NCBI RefSeq assembly: GCF_044005705.1
Contig: NZ_JBIPKE010000020.1
Location: forward strand, 620,001 to 684,000
Source: Marinoscillum luteum
GTDB lineage: Bacteria; Bacteroidota; Bacteroidia; Cytophagales; Cyclobacteriaceae
Direction of reading: 5' to 3'
Length of the DNA: 64,000 nucleotides
Notes under the pieces: model-generated
Databases searched by the model: none
Told to the model about the DNA's origin: nothing
What the model saw: only the letters and a program-made list of their open reading frames with translations
Position numbers and translations under genes: made by a program
Shown: positions 56,867-64,000 of the stretch, one piece after another
Layout of the letters: every line of letters begins with the position of its first letter
Numbering within the stretch: the stretch's first letter is position 1

Positions 56867-59149
56867 TTATTGATTAGGCTTTGAGGTCATATAAAAAGTC
56901 AGCTTACCACCTTCCATCATTTGTTCGTGAGTGATGTATTGCACTCCAAGAGGTTTGCCGTTGAGTTCTACTTTCTTCACAAAAACATTACGATCACTTT
57001 GATGCTTGGCTTCTATAAAAAAATCCCTGCCGTTTTCTAGGTGAATAGTAGCCGAATGCACAGCGGGACTCCCCAGCATATACTGATCCGAACCTGGTGC
57101 CACAGGATAGAAACCCATAGAGCTGAACAAATACCAGGCGCTCATCTGCCCAAAATCATCATTCCCTCCCAGCCCATTAGCTGCTGGCTGATACATAGCC
57201 TTCAAAATCATTCGAATCTTATCCTGTGTTTTCCAGGGCTCATCAGTCCAGTTATACAGATATGCCACGTGGTGAGATGGCTCATTCCCGTGTACATAGT
57301 TACCAATGATCCCATCTCTGGAAATGTCTTCAGTATGTTCAAAATACCGATCAGGCAGCTCCATTGAAAACAGTGAATCCAAATGAGTAGTAAATCTTGC
57401 CTTACCTCCCATCATTTCTATCATCGCCTTTGGATCATGTGGCACATAAAGGCTGTAGTTCCAGGAATTCCCTTCTATAAACCCCTGCCAGTGTGTATCC
57501 AGCGGATCAAATTTTTCCACCCATTCACCACTGGCCAGCTTCGGTCTCATAAACCCTGCCTTCTCATCAAAGACATTTTGATAACTTTCAGAACGCCTGA
57601 TAAACTCCTGATAGAGATCTTTCTTCCCGAGCTTTTTAGCCATCTGCGCTATGCACCAATCATCGTAAGCATACTCAAGGGTTTTGGAGACGGATGCCCT
57701 GCTCTTATCTTCCGGCACAAACCCCCGATCAATGTATTCCCCAATGCCATCAAAATATCGGGTATTCGCCGTTTGCACACAAGCCTTCAATGCATGTTCC
57801 ACATCAAAATCCGCGTTCCCCTTGATCACTGCATCTGCTATCACGGACACACTGTGATAGCCAATCATACACCAGTTTTCATTGGCATAATGTGACCAGA
57901 TAGGAAGCATATGATGAACACTCTGATCATAGTGCGCCATCATAGACCGGATCATGTCCTGATTTCTAGTCGGCTGTAGTATGTTAAACAATGGATGCAG
58001 CGCCCTATAAGTATCCCAGAGTGAAAAGCTCGTGTAGTTAGTATAAGCATCTGCGAGATACACATTCTGATCCAATCCCTTGTATTGCCCGTCTACATCC
58101 ATATAGACTGTGGGGCCCAGAAAGGCGTGATACATGGCGGTATAGAAACTGGTCAGGTCATCATCATTTCCCAAATCAGCCGTCACTTTGCCCAGCTCAT
58201 GATTCCAACTGGCCTGCGTCTGTCTTTTGACCTCTTCAAAATCCCATCCGGGTACTTCAGTCTGAAGATTGCGCAATGCACCAGCTGTGCTCACAGGAGA
58301 AAGAGCCAGTTTAACCTGTATCTTCTCACCAGCTGCCACATCAAAATCAAAATGCGCCCTGATTTTCTCATTGGCAGCCTCTGGGAAATTCATTTCCTGA
58401 TCAAACCGTCCCCAAAAACCTCTGTAAGGGTGCTTTTCGTAGCTTTTAAATCCGTAGGACTTTACCGGTTTGCTGAATGCCATGGCAAAATATTCCGTGC
58501 GAGTTCTCGCCCAACCATTCGTGGATTTATAGCCCGTGATGAGGGTATCATTTTCCATTCGGATAAAAGCCCAGGTGGTCTTCTCGTCATAATTGTAAAT
58601 ACCATACATCATATCCAGGATAATATGTGCTTCAGCTACTTCCGGAAAAGTATACTGATGCACCCCTACCCTGGTAGTGGCTGTCAACTCTGCGATAACA
58701 CCATGATCATCTAATTTGACTTTATAATATCCCGCTTCCGCCATCTCATTTTCATGAGAAAAAATTGATCGGTAACCGTTCTCAGGGTGATCAGCCGTAC
58801 CTGGATTGAGCTGTAGGGTTCCGGTAGTGGGCATAATAAGGAAATCCCCCAAATCTGAATGGCCCGTACCACTGAAGTGGGTATGACTAAACCCCACGAT
58901 AGTTTTGTCTTCGTACTGATAACCTGCACAATACTTGTAAACATCCCCCGTATACTTGCCATCCACAGCGTACGGTATAGTGTCAGTATCAGGGCTTAGT
59001 TGTACCATCCCAAAAGGTGCTGTGGCTCCCGGATAGGTGTGCCCCATTCGCGCGGTTCCAATCATTGGATCCACATATTGCAACAGGTCCTGCGCGTGTA
59101 CTGAAAGTCCCAAAACCAGGGCAAACCCGGCTGTCATCTGTCTGAACAT
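56867..59149 (-). CDS. GH92 alpha-mannosidase-like enzyme, exported
   Basis: 760-aa GH92 exo-alpha-mannosidase with a signal peptide ending SVHAQ. N-terminal beta-sandwich block YVDPMIGTARMGHTYPGA and PFGMVQLSPDT; GFSHTHFSGTGHSDLGD; catalytic-domain motifs EGNSWNYSLYVPHD, GNEPSHHVAYLYNW and GNDDFGQMSAWYLFSSMG, which carry calcium and catalytic acid/base residues in the family. These calcium-dependent inverting enzymes release mannose from N-glycans or mannans. It leads a two-gene operon with the GH43 gene. A weak -7-like AGAATTTG box (minus strand, 59192-59199) with TTTG at 59220-59223 might be its promoter. Confidence 0.94.
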   Translation of the reverse strand: MFRQMTAGFALVLGLSVHAQDLLQYVDPMIGTARMGHTYPGATAPFGMVQLSPDTDTIPYAVDGKYTGDVYKYCAGYQYEDKTIVGFSHTHFSGTGHSDLGDFLIMPTTGTLQLNPGTADHPENGYRSIFSHENEMAEAGYYKVKLDDHGVIAELTATTRVGVHQYTFPEVAEAHIILDMMYGIYNYDEKTTWAFIRMENDTLITGYKSTNGWARTRTEYFAMAFSKPVKSYGFKSYEKHPYRGFWGRFDQEMNFPEAANEKIRAHFDFDVAAGEKIQVKLALSPVSTAGALRNLQTEVPGWDFEEVKRQTQASWNHELGKVTADLGNDDDLTSFYTAMYHAFLGPTVYMDVDGQYKGLDQNVYLADAYTNYTSFSLWDTYRALHPLFNILQPTRNQDMIRSMMAHYDQSVHHMLPIWSHYANENWCMIGYHSVSVIADAVIKGNADFDVEHALKACVQTANTRYFDGIGEYIDRGFVPEDKSRASVSKTLEYAYDDWCIAQMAKKLGKKDLYQEFIRRSESYQNVFDEKAGFMRPKLASGEWVEKFDPLDTHWQGFIEGNSWNYSLYVPHDPKAMIEMMGGKARFTTHLDSLFSMELPDRYFEHTEDISRDGIIGNYVHGNEPSHHVAYLYNWTDEPWKTQDKIRMILKAMYQPAANGLGGNDDFGQMSAWYLFSSMGFYPVAPGSDQYMLGSPAVHSATIHLENGRDFFIEAKHQSDRNVFVKKVELNGKPLGVQYITHEQMMEGGKLTFYMTSKPNQ

Positions 59150-59320
59150 CTGATTATTTTTGAATGGAGAAGAAATACGTTCGTCTGCTCACAAATTCTG
59201 TAAACATCATGATGCAATTCAAATACATTATCCATTAGAAATCAAGTTTTCGACCAGCTCTATTTTGTTCCTTGAATGAGCCATAACTTCACGGTGTTTC
59301 CTTCGCCATTGCTGATCTCC

Positions 59321-60322
59321 TCAAAACCTCCCTTTTCTTGTTCCGGTTTTCCAGTTCCAGGCAGTCTGTATAATGTCTGAAATCTCTTTGTATTTTGGAT
59401 CCCAGCCCAGCTTTTCCAGTGCTAGCTTGGCATTAGCCACCAGCTCAGTTGCATCCCCGGCCCGCCTTTCTGCCAGCTCATAAGGCACCGGCATCCCTGT
59501 CACCTCCTCGGCAGCCTTGATCACCTCCATCACTGAGTAGCCAAACCCGGTGCCCAGGTTGCAAGCCAACGACTCCCCTCCTTTGTTGAGGTATTCCAGG
59601 GCTTTGATATGAGCATTTCCCAGGTCATTAACATGAATATAATCCCGCACACAGGTGCCATCCGGCGTGGGGTAATCCGTACCAAACACCTTGATAGCGG
59701 CACGATCTCCAGTGATTGCATCCAGGATTAGCGGGATCAGGTGAGTTTCCGGGTTATGGTCTTCTCCTATCAACCCATCTTCTGATGCACCGCTGGCATT
59801 GAAATAGCGTAAAAACACGTATTTCAACCCATGGGCAGTCTCATAATCTTTGATCATTTGCTCCAGCAAAAACTTACTCTTTCCATAGGGACTCACAGGG
59901 TTTTGTGGGTGTGATTCATCCAACGGAACATACTCCGGATTGCCATAAGTAGCACAGGTGGAAGAAAAGATGAACTTCAGGCACTGATGATCCACCATGG
60001 TTTTGAGCAGGGTCAGTGGTCTGGCCACGTTGTTCACATAATACTTGTGAGGATCAGATACCGACTCCCCTACATACGCATAAGCCGCAAAATGCAGTAC
60101 CGCCGAAAACTGATGTTTCTTAAACAGCTCCTGCAATAATTCCTCGTCCCCAATATCCCCCTGAACCAGCTCTACCGAGTCATTGACAATTGCCTCCTTG
60201 TGCCCATACACCAGATTGTCCAGGACCACAATGTGATAATCCAGCCCAGCTAATAACCTCACCGTGTGTGAACCAATGTAACCAGCTCCGCCGGTGACCA
60301 ATATCGTTTTTGTGTTATCCAT
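59321..60322 (-). CDS. galE: UDP-glucose 4-epimerase
   Basis: 333-aa short-chain dehydrogenase-type epimerase interconverting UDP-galactose and UDP-glucose. NAD-binding GGAGYIGSH, active-site SSTCATYG and catalytic YGKSK (Tyr146, Lys150) are present, as is RYFNASGA. Last gene of the galK-galT-galE operon; the start overlaps the galT end by 8 nt. Confidence 0.96.
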   Translation of the reverse strand: MDNTKTILVTGGAGYIGSHTVRLLAGLDYHIVVLDNLVYGHKEAIVNDSVELVQGDIGDEELLQELFKKHQFSAVLHFAAYAYVGESVSDPHKYYVNNVARPLTLLKTMVDHQCLKFIFSSTCATYGNPEYVPLDESHPQNPVSPYGKSKFLLEQMIKDYETAHGLKYVFLRYFNASGASEDGLIGEDHNPETHLIPLILDAITGDRAAIKVFGTDYPTPDGTCVRDYIHVNDLGNAHIKALEYLNKGGESLACNLGTGFGYSVMEVIKAAEEVTGMPVPYELAERRAGDATELVANAKLALEKLGWDPKYKEISDIIQTAWNWKTGTRKGRF

Positions 60323-61349
60323 TTTTGTAGTGCTTTTCAGAAAGTGATCTTAAGGTTTCGGCCGCTTGCTCAGCGGTAATATCTCGTTGAGGGTTGGCAA
60401 ACATTTCATAACCCACCATAAATTTCTTCACTGTGGCAGACCTGAGCAGTGGTGGGTAAAAAGAATAGTGAAAGTGCCATCCTTCGTGTGATTGCCCATC
60501 GGTAGGCCGCTGCTGCATGCCTGCCGAGTAGGGAAAAGAGCACTTGAAGAGGTTATCATAGCGGATGGTGATTTTTGAAAGTATGTCTGCAAAAGCAACT
60601 TCCTCCTCGATGGTCATATCCGTGATCGCCTGAAAATGCCTGGCTGGAATAATCATCGTTTCGTATGGCCAAACGGCCCAAAATGGAATGAGACCAACAA
60701 AATGCTCATTCCTGCAAATAATTCGTGAACCATCCTCCAGTTCCTGTTCCAGGTAATCTTCCAGCAAGCTCCGCTTATGTTTTACATAATAGGCCTGCTG
60801 TGTCCGGGTTTTCCTGGCAATCTCATTAGGGACCGAGCTCTGTGCCCAGATTTGCCCATGTGGGTGTGGGTTGCTGCAGCCCATGATGGATCCCTTATTT
60901 TCAAAAATCTGAACATTCCTGATATAAGAAATCTGCTCCAGCGCTTCAAACTCACGCTTCCAAACTTTCACCACCTCCGTCAGCGACTCTATGGTCATTT
61001 CGGGCATGGTGAGTGAGTGATCCGGGGAGAAACAGATCACCTTGCAAAGACCCGTTTCTTCCTGCATGCGCAGTAACCCTTTGGAGGTTTCCATTTGCTC
61101 ATTTCCCTCCAGTAGCGCTGCAAAGTCATTCTGAAAGACAAAAGTGCTTTCATACATCGGGTTGTGCTGTCCTCCCATGCGCTCGTTGCCAGCACACAGG
61201 TAGCAGGATGGATCGTGTGTGGGTCGGCGCGTCTCCTCTACCTCCTCCGTCTTTCCCTGCCAGGGCCGCTTGGTCCGGTGGGGTGATACCAGCACCCATT
61301 CATCAGTGAGTGGATTGTATCTTTTATGTGGCTTGTCAAATGCTTTCAT
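60315..61349 (-). CDS. galT: Galactose-1-phosphate uridylyltransferase
   Basis: 344-aa HIT-superfamily enzyme transferring UMP from UDP-glucose to galactose 1-phosphate. The zinc-site CYLC (Cys49, Cys52) and active-site NPHPHGQIWAQ with nucleophile His164 are intact, and a C-terminal HIT domain with GWHFHYSFYPP is visible. Lies 1 nt after galK and overlaps galE by 8 nt, giving a tight Leloir operon. Confidence 0.96.
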   Translation of the reverse strand: MKAFDKPHKRYNPLTDEWVLVSPHRTKRPWQGKTEEVEETRRPTHDPSCYLCAGNERMGGQHNPMYESTFVFQNDFAALLEGNEQMETSKGLLRMQEETGLCKVICFSPDHSLTMPEMTIESLTEVVKVWKREFEALEQISYIRNVQIFENKGSIMGCSNPHPHGQIWAQSSVPNEIARKTRTQQAYYVKHKRSLLEDYLEQELEDGSRIICRNEHFVGLIPFWAVWPYETMIIPARHFQAITDMTIEEEVAFADILSKITIRYDNLFKCSFPYSAGMQQRPTDGQSHEGWHFHYSFYPPLLRSATVKKFMVGYEMFANPQRDITAEQAAETLRSLSEKHYKNG

Positions 61350-61350
61350 A

Positions 61351-62517
61351 TCATACCTTGATTAGAGAAACCCCGTCGGAGATATTAACCTGAATGGGTG
61401 TGATCTCTTGATTAAATTGATCCATATACGCCTCATTAAGCGCCTCGATGAAAGCGGCTTCCCGACCCTTTTTGATCAGATTAAGCGTGCATCCACCAAA
61501 GCCACCCCCCATCATTCGTGCGCCCAGTATGTCCTCATGTGCATTGGCAAAATCGGCCATAAAGTCTATCTCCGGACAAGTGATCTCATACTCATCCTTC
61601 ATGGCCTTCTGAGCACTTTTCAGGATTTCCCCTGCTTTTATCAGATCTGATTGCGTCAGTGCTGTGGTGAATTCATTCACCCGGGCGTTTTCCTCGATCA
61701 CATATTTGCAGCGGCGATAGACTACCTCATCCAGTTGGCTCTGCACCTGATTCAACTGGTCCATGCTCACATCCCGCAATGAACTGATTCCTGAAAATCT
61801 CTTCTGAAGGCCTGACACCCCAGCTTCACACTGTTGCCTGCGCACATTATACTCGGAGCTCGCCAGACTGTGCGTCACGTTGGAGTTGCAAAGGAGCAGT
61901 GAGTAGTCATTCAGCCCGATGGGAAAATGCCTGTACTCCAGGCTCTGACAATCCAGTAGCAGGGCCTGATCTTTGGCGCCCATCATGCTCGCAAACTGAT
62001 CCATGATCCCACACTTTACTCCGGCATAATGGTGTTCAGCCATCTGAGACATCTTCACCATATCCACTTTGGGAATACCCAGCTCAAACAGCTCATTGAG
62101 CCCGGCACAAGTGCCGCACTCGAGGGCTGCTGAAGACGACATACCCGATCCTCGAGGCACATTCCCACTGAACACCAAATTGAACCCGGCCACTTGGCGG
62201 CCCGACTTCTGTATTTCTGCCACCACACCGAGGATATAGTTTTGCCAGGAGTCAGTCGGCAGTGGCTGCATATCTGCCAGGTCAAAATCATATCGATCCT
62301 CAAAGTCAAGAGAAATCAAACTGCACCTGTCTGCATTATCTGACTTACCAATGGCAAAAAAAATGGCGTGCTCCACAGCCGCAGGCAGGACAAAACCATT
62401 GTTATAATCAGTATGCTCACCAATGAGGTTAATGCGGCCGGGAGCGCGAACCAGCACTGGTTTGGCTCCAAATTGCTCCGCAAAATGACTGCTTACCCTT
62501 TGAGATAGATCGTTCAT
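61351..62517 (-). CDS. galK: Galactokinase
   Basis: 388-aa GHMP kinase phosphorylating galactose at C1. Galactokinase signature GRINLIGEHTDYNNG, ATP-binding PRGSGMSSSAALE and C-terminal GARMMGGGFGGCT are present. First gene of the galKTE operon. Its promoter region carries a LacI/GalR-like operator, so expression is probably induced by galactose or a related sugar. Confidence 0.97.
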   Translation of the reverse strand: MNDLSQRVSSHFAEQFGAKPVLVRAPGRINLIGEHTDYNNGFVLPAAVEHAIFFAIGKSDNADRCSLISLDFEDRYDFDLADMQPLPTDSWQNYILGVVAEIQKSGRQVAGFNLVFSGNVPRGSGMSSSAALECGTCAGLNELFELGIPKVDMVKMSQMAEHHYAGVKCGIMDQFASMMGAKDQALLLDCQSLEYRHFPIGLNDYSLLLCNSNVTHSLASSEYNVRRQQCEAGVSGLQKRFSGISSLRDVSMDQLNQVQSQLDEVVYRRCKYVIEENARVNEFTTALTQSDLIKAGEILKSAQKAMKDEYEITCPEIDFMADFANAHEDILGARMMGGGFGGCTLNLIKKGREAAFIEALNEAYMDQFNQEITPIQVNISDGVSLIKV

Positions 62518-62570
62518 AGAAGAGGTTTAAGTCGGTGTTTAAGAATGAATCTACTGCTCACTCCACCTCA

Positions 62571-62603
62571 CAAATATAATAAACGTTTATTTGACGTTTA
62601 TTA
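62571..62603 (-). promoter_or_regulatory. galK promoter with LacI/GalR-like operator
   Basis: AATAAACGTTTATT (62578-62591) is a perfect 14-bp palindrome with the central CG of LacI-family operators. It is part of a larger inverted repeat, TAATAAACG (62577-62585) and CGTTTATTA (62595-62603), with a 9-nt spacer, giving three copies of the CGTTTAT half-site. A perfect -7 box TATATTTG (minus strand, 62571-62578) abuts the palindrome, about 54 nt before the galK ATG. A repressor bound here would block the promoter. Confidence 0.75.
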
Positions 62604-62626
62604 ATTTTTGGGTAAAAAACATTAGA

Positions 62627-62642
62627 ACCATCCCTTGATGGT
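62627..62642 (-). terminator. Weak hairpin after chrA
   Basis: 6-bp stem ACCATC (62627-62632) with GATGGT (62637-62642), loop CCTT; read on the minus strand it is followed within about 6 nt by six T residues. It could end the chrA transcript upstream of the galK promoter. Confidence 0.35.
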
Positions 62643-62693
62643 CATAACATGGCATCAGTAGCTTCTCTAACTATTCAGAAGTCTCTTCGGTCG

Positions 62694-63893
62694 TTACATA
62701 AAAAAACTCCCGGCCAAGCCCGCGCTCAATATTACATAGATAAGGTTCATCTTATACCTGATCAGGCACAGAGAACCCACAAAGAAAATAGCGATTGGAA
62801 CCACATCTACTTCCAGGCCCATTCCGATCTTCACACAAGCACTGAAGATCATCCCGATGGTGACCGCATAGACCCCTTTCATAGCGGATTTAAATAGTAT
62901 GGAATCCGAATGGCGCAATATCATCTGTGAACCCGCCACCATCAGAATACCAGAGGGCAAAAACATCGCAGCTGTGGCTACCAAGGCCCCAGTAATCCCC
63001 ATCACTTTGTAGCCAATAAAAACCGAGCTAATCATGATGGGCCCCGGACTCACCTGTCCAAGAGCAATGCCATCAATAAATTCCGCATTGCTTAACCATC
63101 CCAGTGACTCTACCACTACCTCCTGCATCATAGGGATAAACACATACCCGCCACCGAACAGACTCAGACTCATGGCACTGAAAACCGAGATCAGCTGGAG
63201 AACCATACTCTTCTCACCAAAGAGCGCTAAAGCCAGTAGCACCCCGGCTACAGCAACCAAGGCCAGAGCCACTACCTGTACATCTTTTCCATTGAATCGT
63301 GAGACCGGTATTTCATTCAAATCATTAGAACCCTGAACCTCATGCCGAAAAAATAAGTAGCCTAGAATGGCTCCTCCTGCCACGAGTACAATGATGTTTT
63401 TGAAACCGGTAAAGGTCAACAAAGTCGCAATAGAAATCAGTAGTAATAGCACCTGCACCCTGTGTCTGATGTGCGATTTGGTCATTTTAATAGCCACGGA
63501 TAGGATAATGGCAACGACCGCCGGCATGACTCCTTTAAAGATGGGTTCTACATTGAGGACATCTCCATATTCGAAATAGAGGTAGGTGAGTATGTAAACC
63601 AACACGAAAGCAGGTAAAATGATACCGGTAAAGGCAATGAGCATTCCCGCTTTTCCCCTCAGCTTATAACCAACGTATATCACTATATTGACAGCCAAGG
63701 GGCCAGGAAAAATAGAAGCTAGTGCCACTGCATCCATAATCACTTCATCTTTCAACACCCGCCTGCGGTCTACCAGCTCATCACGTAAAATGGAAACCAG
63801 TGCCATATATCCACCAAACGATATACTCCCCACTTTTAGAACGGAAATCAATAGCTGCCACAGGCTTATTCGTCTTTCTGAGAGTTGGTTCAA
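62694..63893 (-). CDS. chrA: Chromate transporter family (ChrA) protein
   Basis: 399-aa inner-membrane protein with two homologous CHR halves (about 10-185 and 205-395). Each half begins with the family pattern: KVGSISFGGYMALVSILRDE and SLFGGGYVFIPMMQE, followed by ASIFPGPLAVNIVIYVG and LGQVSPGPIMISSVFIG. Ten or more hydrophobic segments are present. Family members export chromate, but many in Bacteroidota are of unknown substrate. It starts 10 nt after the end of an upstream partial gene, probably in one operon. Confidence 0.9.
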   Translation of the reverse strand: MNQLSERRISLWQLLISVLKVGSISFGGYMALVSILRDELVDRRRVLKDEVIMDAVALASIFPGPLAVNIVIYVGYKLRGKAGMLIAFTGIILPAFVLVYILTYLYFEYGDVLNVEPIFKGVMPAVVAIILSVAIKMTKSHIRHRVQVLLLLISIATLLTFTGFKNIIVLVAGGAILGYLFFRHEVQGSNDLNEIPVSRFNGKDVQVVALALVAVAGVLLALALFGEKSMVLQLISVFSAMSLSLFGGGYVFIPMMQEVVVESLGWLSNAEFIDGIALGQVSPGPIMISSVFIGYKVMGITGALVATAAMFLPSGILMVAGSQMILRHSDSILFKSAMKGVYAVTIGMIFSACVKIGMGLEVDVVPIAIFFVGSLCLIRYKMNLIYVILSAGLAGSFFM

Positions 63894-63903
63894 AGGAGCT
63901 TGG

Positions 63904-64000
63904 TTAATCAGTTAGAGGGACCGGCTCAAAAGCCAATTTGATCCGTGAGAGGAGTTGCTCCTGTGGCATTCTTTTAGCTCTATCGAGTGGATCCGAGTGC
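63904..64000 (-). CDS. C-terminal end of an unidentified protein (partial)
   Basis: The minus-strand frame is open from the window edge to a TAA at 63904-63906 and gives 31 residues ending RIKLAFEPVPLTD. Codon use and the 10-nt distance to chrA support a real gene whose start lies beyond the window. Not enough sequence to name a family. Confidence 0.6.
   Translation of the reverse strand, partial: HSDPLDRAKRMPQEQLLSRIKLAFEPVPLTD

Overview
The window looks like a chromosome segment of a marine or sediment Bacteroidota, probably of the order Cytophagales. The pointers are C-terminal type IX secretion (T9SS) sorting domains on four large secreted enzymes, a SusC/SusD pair, a hybrid two-component regulator, TAnnTTTG-type -7 boxes with no clear Shine-Dalgarno sites, and a fused CcoN-CcoO oxidase subunit. 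No rRNA, tRNA, IS element, phage gene or CRISPR array was seen. The assignment below phylum level is inference.

Layout. 1-5340: two tandem modular GH18 chitinases (the first is cut by the window start), each with Ig-like spacers, chitin-binding modules and a T9SS tail, closed by a strong terminator. 5495-6985: a GH32 fructan-hydrolase lipoprotein. 7138-15600 (minus strand): a complete cbb3 oxidase locus (ccoI, ccoS, fused ccoNO, ccoQ, ccoP, ccoG, ccoH and a TauE/SafE-like membrane protein), divergent from hemN (15789-17135). Two CRP/FNR-like dyads lie in front of ccoS and between ccoI and hemN, which suggests microaerobic control. 17145-18668: a GNAT-nitrilase fusion.

18895-45132 (minus strand): a polysaccharide utilization locus of 14 genes, mostly overlapping or a few bases apart, in the transcription order SusC, SusD, SusE-like lipoprotein, FAD oxidoreductase, two clan GH-A lipoproteins, GH3, FAD oxidoreductase, GH3, CstA-type transporter, sulfatase, SASA-type esterase, sulfatase, and a large T9SS-exported GH-A protein, ending in a hairpin terminator. 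A hybrid two-component regulator (45329-49252) is divergent from susC. The gene set predicts uptake and breakdown of a decorated (sulfated, probably acylated) beta-linked glycan; the substrate itself is not proven.

49546-55244: a starch-related pair. The first gene encodes an unusual membrane regulator with two extracytoplasmic starch-binding-like domains, seven membrane helices and a cytoplasmic AraC domain. The second is a T9SS-exported GH13 alpha-amylase with three CBM26-like modules. A perfect 14-bp inverted repeat lies between them. 55322-55702: an SRPBCC/AHSA1 protein. 55891-59149: a GH92-GH43 pair. 59321-62517: the galK-galT-galE Leloir operon behind a LacI/GalR-like operator. 62694-63893: a chromate-transporter family protein, preceded by the 3' end of an unidentified gene that runs off the window.

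The window is therefore largely a glycan-foraging region (chitin, fructan, alpha-glucan, a sulfated beta-glycan, mannose- and galactose-containing glycans) with a respiratory locus for low oxygen embedded in it. The observation most worth following is the CBM-sensor/7TM/AraC protein beside the amylase; next come the two exported FAD oxidoreductases and the CstA transporter inside the sulfatase-rich locus.
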